The notes below the pieces were generated by a model. The model was given only the letters and a program-made list of their open reading frames with translations, was not told the origin of the DNA and did not search any database. Positions 60,704-64,000 of a stretch of DNA of 64,000 bases are shown here, in pieces (position 1 is the stretch's first letter; each line of letters opens with the position of its first letter). Both the position numbers and the translations under genes were made by a program. The stretch comes from Sphaerisporangium album (GTDB taxonomy: Bacteria > Actinomycetota > Actinomycetes > Streptosporangiales > Streptosporangiaceae). The DNA is taken from positions 248,001 to 312,000 of the forward strand of contig NZ_QOIL01000001.1 in the NCBI RefSeq assembly GCF_003323745.1, written 5' to 3'.

Positions 60704-61432
60704 ATGGAGACGATGCGCATGTTCAGCCCCGCCCTCGCCCGGGACCTCGCGGCGCTCGGCCGCGTCAACGAGGGCACCTCGATCGAGAGCGTCCTGCGGG
60801 GCATCACCGGAGCCGTGGCGGTCGGGGTGCCGGGATGCGCCGGCGGCGCGGCCGAGTTGCGGCGCGACGAGCGGCTCATGTTCTCGGCCTCCCACAGCGA
60901 CCTGATCGCCCTGGTCGACCGTGAGCAGGCCCTGGGCGAGGGTCCGTCGCTGGAGGCGCTGGCGACCCGCAGGAGTGTCCTGGTGCCCGACGTGCTGCTC
61001 GACACGCGCTGGCCGAGGTACGCCGCCACCGCCGTCCGGCACGGCGTGCGGGCGACGCTCGTGCTGCCGATCGCGATCGAGGACGCCACGCTGGTGCTCG
61101 GCCTGTACGCGGTGCGCCCGGGGGCGTTCACGGGCGGCTCGGCCGACCCGCTGGCCGCCCTGCTCACCGAGCACCTCACCGTGGCCCTGGCCAACATCTC
61201 CGAGTACGACGAGGTGCTGACCGACGCCGCGCAGCTGCAGGAGGCGCTCGCGGGGCGGTCGGTGATCGACCAGGCCAAGGGCATCATCATGCATGCCAGC
61301 GGATGCTCGGCCGAGGCGGCCTTCGACGAGCTGCGCCGCCTGTCGCAGCACCACCAGGTCAAGGTCGCGGACCTGGCGCGGCTGCTGGTCAGCGAGCACC
61401 AGAGCAAGCACGGCGGCGCGGCCCCGTCCTGA
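60704..61432 (+). CDS. GAF-ANTAR RNA-binding antiterminator-like protein
   Basis: The 242-residue protein has a GAF domain (about 18-165) and a C-terminal ANTAR domain (about 178-235) with LQEALAGRSVIDQAKGIIMH, then ASGCSAEAAFDELRRLSQHH. ANTAR domains bind paired RNA hexaloops and prevent termination. The GAF part may sense a small ligand or redox state. No target hairpins were found in the window. GGAGG lies six bases before the ATG. It is convergent with the STAS gene. Confidence 0.92.
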   Translation: METMRMFSPALARDLAALGRVNEGTSIESVLRGITGAVAVGVPGCAGGAAELRRDERLMFSASHSDLIALVDREQALGEGPSLEALATRRSVLVPDVLLDTRWPRYAATAVRHGVRATLVLPIAIEDATLVLGLYAVRPGAFTGGSADPLAALLTEHLTVALANISEYDEVLTDAAQLQEALAGRSVIDQAKGIIMHASGCSAEAAFDELRRLSQHHQVKVADLARLLVSEHQSKHGGAAPS

Positions 61433-61442
61433 CGGCGCCGCC
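61412..61442. terminator. Possible stem-loop between convergent ANTAR and STAS genes
   Basis: An 8-bp perfect stem (61412-61419 with 61435-61442) covers the end of the ANTAR gene; the loop is 15 bases. It is weak evidence in DNA this rich in GC. Confidence 0.3.
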
Positions 61443-61453
61443 GGCGACCGGCC

Positions 61454-61822
61454 TCAGCTCTGGAAGGCGGTCAGCGCCTCCTCCAGCGTGTCGTACAGCG
61501 GCAGCCGCTGCGCCAGCCCCGTGACCCACATCACCTTGGAGTTGGAGTACTGCACCCCGACCAGGGCGAAGTGGCCCTGCGCCGCCATCGTGCGCTGCCA
61601 GTGGTGCACGATCAGGCCGAGCGCCCGCGAGTCCATGAACGTGACGCCCGCGAGATCGAGCACCAGGTCGGGCCCGTGCTCGTCGGCGATCTCGGCCAGG
61701 CGGTCGGTGAACTGCTGGCGGGTGGTCGCGTCGAGGATGCCGCCCACCCGCACCACCGGCACGCCCTCGGCAACAGCCGAAGTAAGGGTCAGGGCCGATT
61801 CGGCCCTATCTGGAACGGTCAC
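61454..61822 (-). CDS. STAS-domain anti-sigma factor antagonist
   Basis: The 122-residue protein is one STAS domain: VVRVGGILDATTRQQFTDRL, DLVLDLAGVTFMDSRALGLI and a C-terminal VTGLAQRLPLYDTLEEALTAF. The Ser in FMDSRALG is the site phosphorylated by HATPase anti-sigma kinases. Unphosphorylated STAS proteins capture the kinase and set the sigma factor free. GTG 61822 has GAGGAGG six bases upstream. It is divergent from the SigB/F-type sigma gene and near a PP2C protein and a kinase, which makes a local partner-switch likely. Confidence 0.93.
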   Translation of the reverse strand: MTVPDRAESALTLTSAVAEGVPVVRVGGILDATTRQQFTDRLAEIADEHGPDLVLDLAGVTFMDSRALGLIVHHWQRTMAAQGHFALVGVQYSNSKVMWVTGLAQRLPLYDTLEEALTAFQS

Positions 61823-62046
61823 CACGCGCCTCCTCGCCGCTTCCTGGCGCATGGCGCCAACCCCATCGCGGGGTCATTCGCAACATTACTGTTGCCCAGG
61901 GGGTAGCAATACTCTTGATTTCTGGGGAATACTGGAGCCGAGGTCCAGCAGAGGGCCTCGTCTCGACCGTGGTACGCGAGGCGAGTCGGCTCTGCATGGG
62001 TTCAGCCGGTTCTCGCCTCGCTTGCAAGGCATACGAGGGAGCAGCA

Positions 62047-62829
62047 ATGGCTGCCGAAGACCGCATCTTCCCCCAGACCGACGTCACCGCCGAAGACCTC
62101 CTGCGTGAGCTCGCCGAGCCCGGCACCACCGAGGAGCGCGGAGCGCGGCTGCGCGAGTTGATAGTCGAGATGCATCTTCCCATGGCGCGGGAGATCGCCC
62201 GCCGCTACCGCCACCGTGGCGAGCCCATGGAAGACCTGCTCCAGGCCGCGTACGTCGGCCTGATGAAGGCGATCAACGGGTTCGACGCCGAGCTCGGGCA
62301 CAGCTTCAGAGGCTATGCCATGGTCACGATGACCGGCGAAGTCAAGCGGCACTTCCGCGACCGCACCTGGGCCGTACGGGTTCCGCGCCTCTACCAGGAG
62401 CGCCGCTCCGAGCTCAACCGGCTCGTCGCCGACTTCACCCAGGAGCTCGGACGCTTCCCCACTGTCGCCGAGCTGGCCGAGAAGATGGGCATCTCCGAGG
62501 AGGACATGCTCCTCACGATGGACGCCTCGGCCGCGTACAGCACCCTGTCGCTGGACGCCCCGATGGGCGCCGACGACGACGCCGCCGCGCTCGGGGACGT
62601 GATCCCCGACGATGACGACGAGCTGGCCACGCTGGTCGACCGCGAGGCGATGAAGCCGCTGATCGACCGGCTGCCCGACCGCGAGCGCAACATCCTGCTC
62701 CTGCGTTACTACGGCAACATGACGCAGGCCGAGATCGCCGCCGAGTTCGGCATCTCCCAGATGCACGTCTCGCGCATCCTCCGTAAGGTGCTGGACCAGC
62801 TCCGTTCGCAACTCGTCGGCGCAAGCTGA
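62047..62829 (+). CDS. SigB/SigF-family RNA polymerase sigma factor
   Basis: The 260-residue group 3 sigma factor has sigma-2 (EMHLPMAREIARRYRHRGEP, followed by MEDLLQAAYVGLMKAINGFD), sigma-3 (ELNRLVADFTQELGRFPTVA) and sigma-4 (NILLLRYYGNMTQAEIAAEF, then GISQMHVSRILRKVL). It fits the stress/sporulation SigB-F-G group of actinomycetes, controlled by partner switching. ATG 62047 has GAGGGAG five bases upstream; the frame continues to 61915. A HATPase kinase gene follows after 162 bases and a STAS gene is divergent. Upstream GGGGTAG-like sequences near 61902 might be an autoregulatory SigB-type -10, but I could not fix a -35. Confidence 0.94.
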   Translation: MAAEDRIFPQTDVTAEDLLRELAEPGTTEERGARLRELIVEMHLPMAREIARRYRHRGEPMEDLLQAAYVGLMKAINGFDAELGHSFRGYAMVTMTGEVKRHFRDRTWAVRVPRLYQERRSELNRLVADFTQELGRFPTVAELAEKMGISEEDMLLTMDASAAYSTLSLDAPMGADDDAAALGDVIPDDDDELATLVDREAMKPLIDRLPDRERNILLLRYYGNMTQAEIAAEFGISQMHVSRILRKVLDQLRSQLVGAS

Positions 62830-62911
62830 TTAGGCGGCCCTTCCGAGGGCACACAAACCCGCGGAACAGGGCTTACGCGAGGGGGCACCACCTTCGCGAA
62901 GCGGTATCCCG

Positions 62912-62917
62912 GGGTAT
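62912..62917 (+). promoter_or_regulatory. Possible SigB-type -10 (GGGTAT) before the kinase gene
   Basis: GGGTAT matches the -10 of SigB-type promoters in actinomycetes (GNNT-n14-16-GGGTAY). No matching -35 was found at the right distance; TAGGCT at about 62959 is an alternative ordinary -10. Confidence 0.3.
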
Positions 62918-62991
62918 CTTCGTCGGAGTACGGCGCGGATGCCCCGGGCGTCGGGTGACCTAGGCTGATCGCTCTTGGAGGCGGTTATCGG

Positions 62992-63441
62992 GTGAACGAG
63001 GACGATATTCCTCCTCCCCGCTTCCTCGCGGACGGAAGCGGGGGGTCGTTGCTCCCGGGGGGCGTGACCGTCCGGGAGCTGACCTTCTGCGTCGCGGACC
63101 TTCCCGAGGTACGGGACTTCGCGGCGCTCCAGGCCCGCAGGGCGGGCATGGCGGAGGAGGATATCGGCGACTACCTCGTCGCCGTCAACGAGGTCGCCAC
63201 CAACGCCGTCACACACGGCTCGGCCAAGGCACGGCTGCGCGTGTGGTGCGAAGGTGGCGACCTGTTCATCGACGTCCACGACACCGGGCACTGGATCATC
63301 GAGGACCAGCCCGGCATGGTCGCGCCGCACGACTACTCCACGAGCGGCATGGGCCTGTGGGTGGCGCGGAGGCTCACCAAGGAGCTGATCCTCCGCACGG
63401 GCTTGAGTGGGACAAGCCTGACAATGCGCTTCCAAATCTGA
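62992..63441 (+). CDS. Anti-sigma factor serine kinase (RsbW/SpoIIAB-like HATPase)
   Basis: The 149-residue protein is a GHKL ATPase of the HATPase_c_2 type: N-box NEVATNAVTHG (about 66-76), G1 DVHDTG, G2 GMGLWVARR. A 20-residue Pro/Gly-rich head precedes it. It should bind the sigma factor encoded just upstream and phosphorylate the STAS antagonist. GTG 62992 has GGAGG at ten bases. Confidence 0.93.
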   Translation: MNEDDIPPPRFLADGSGGSLLPGGVTVRELTFCVADLPEVRDFAALQARRAGMAEEDIGDYLVAVNEVATNAVTHGSAKARLRVWCEGGDLFIDVHDTGHWIIEDQPGMVAPHDYSTSGMGLWVARRLTKELILRTGLSGTSLTMRFQI

Positions 63442-63484
63442 CAAATCCCTCTACGTTGTGCTCGGACGGGGTACGTCCAGGAGC

Positions 63485-64000
63485 ATGTGGCAGCGAACTC
63501 CACGCATTCTCATCGTGGGCGGCGGCCACGTCGGCATGTTCGCCGCCCTGCGCCTCCAGCGCCGCCTGCGCCGCGGCGAGGCCCGCGTCACCGTCGCCGA
63601 CCTCGACTCCTACATGACCTACCAGCCCTTCCTGCCGGAAGCGGCTGCGGGGAACATCGAACCCCGGCACGTCGTCGTCTTCCTGCGCCGCGTACTGCCG
63701 AGCTGCGAGGTCCTCAGCGGCCGCGTTGAGCACGTCTACCTCGCCTCGCGAACCGCCCTGTTCCAGCCGGCCGCCGGGCCCGCGCGGGCGCTGGAGTACG
63801 ACTACCTCGTGTTCGCGCCCGGCTCGATCTCCCGCACCCTGCCCATCCCGGGCCTCGCCCGGTGCGGCATCGGCTTCAAGACCCTGGAAGAGGCCATCCA
63901 CCTGCGCAATCACGTCATCGCCCAGCTCGACCTCGCCGTCTCCACCACCGACGAGCGGGTACGGCGGCGGGCGCTCACCTTCGTCTTCGTGGGCGGCGGC
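63485..64000 (+). CDS. NDH-2-like NAD(P)/FAD oxidoreductase (cut at window edge)
   Basis: The visible 172 residues begin MWQRTPRILIVGGGHVGMFA, an FAD Rossmann motif, followed by VADLDSYMTYQPFLPEAAAG, FLRRVLPSCEVLSGRV and YLVFAPGSISRTLPIPGLAR. The last visible part, ALTFVFVGGG, is the start of the NAD-binding motif. This resembles type II NADH dehydrogenases, which pass electrons from NADH to quinone at the membrane. The C-terminal membrane helix is outside the window, so function is provisional. AGGAG is very near the ATG. Confidence 0.85.
   Translation, partial: MWQRTPRILIVGGGHVGMFAALRLQRRLRRGEARVTVADLDSYMTYQPFLPEAAAGNIEPRHVVVFLRRVLPSCEVLSGRVEHVYLASRTALFQPAAGPARALEYDYLVFAPGSISRTLPIPGLARCGIGFKTLEEAIHLRNHVIAQLDLAVSTTDERVRRRALTFVFVGGG

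Overview
The window is very GC-rich (about 70-75%), with strong GC bias at third codon positions, many GTG and some TTG starts, and many genes whose start codon lies 6-8 bases after a TANNNT hexamer. Together with an intact xerD-parA-scpA-scpB-rluB-cmk-der block, an SthA-type transhydrogenase, an lprG/P55-like pair, a PPOX protein of the F420-linked type, a GAF-ANTAR protein and SigB/F partner-switching genes, this indicates a chromosomal segment of an actinomycete. A Streptosporangiales genus (Nonomuraea or Sphaerisporangium type) is my best inference. No rRNA, tRNA, CRISPR array, intact insertion sequence or prophage was recognised.

Layout. 0-2 kb: an overlapping minus-strand pair (two-helix membrane protein, then a cupin) of unknown function. 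2-9.4 kb: uvrB with a strong terminator, a Uma2 nuclease remnant, a DUF4126 membrane protein, a hexapeptide acyltransferase, pyrG, a NUDIX pyrophosphatase and xerD. 9.4-18 kb: chromosome segregation, ribosome and aromatic amino-acid block (parA-like, scpA, scpB, rluB with a huge Gly/Arg-rich head, aroH, tyrA, cmk, der), closed by a terminator. 18-24.5 kb: lprG and a P55-like exporter, MarR regulator, CDF metal exporter, Xaa-Pro aminopeptidase, CBS protein and a small unknown protein.

24.5-33.6 kb: an ECF41-type sigma factor divergent from a carboxymuconolactone-decarboxylase-like protein, with back-to-back matches to the ECF41 promoter; an ABC exporter; an FAD oxidoreductase; a large secreted subtilase; a small Smr protein. 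33.7-40.2 kb: PPOX protein, ArsR regulator with an overlapping 43-codon gene, MFS exporter, ECF sigma factor with a membrane partner, and a lipoamide-dehydrogenase-like flavoprotein. 40.3-45.4 kb: dhaK-dhaL-dhaM for PTS-linked dihydroxyacetone phosphorylation, divergent from a cyclase-family hydrolase translationally coupled to a thiamine-diphosphate enzyme. 45.5-52.9 kb: PPOX protein, PhoD phosphatase, proline catabolism (proline dehydrogenase, pruA, divergent PucR-type regulator) and a secreted GH16 enzyme.

53-64 kb: sthA, a metallopeptidase-like lipoprotein, an ArsR-AHSA1 pair, a GT4 glycosyltransferase, then a signalling block: PAS-GAF-PP2C phosphatase with an altered metal site, GAF-ANTAR protein, STAS antagonist, SigB/F-type sigma factor and HATPase anti-sigma kinase. 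These look like the parts of a partner-switching stress circuit. An NDH-2-like flavoprotein runs off the right edge.

The most original signals are the divergent ECF41 promoter pair next to a CMD protein without its CxxC, the unknown membrane-cupin pair, the 43-codon gene overlapping arsR, the 19-bp tandem repeats upstream of dhaM, the cyclase-TPP enzyme pair and the altered PP2C. No wholly new system can be proven from sequence alone.
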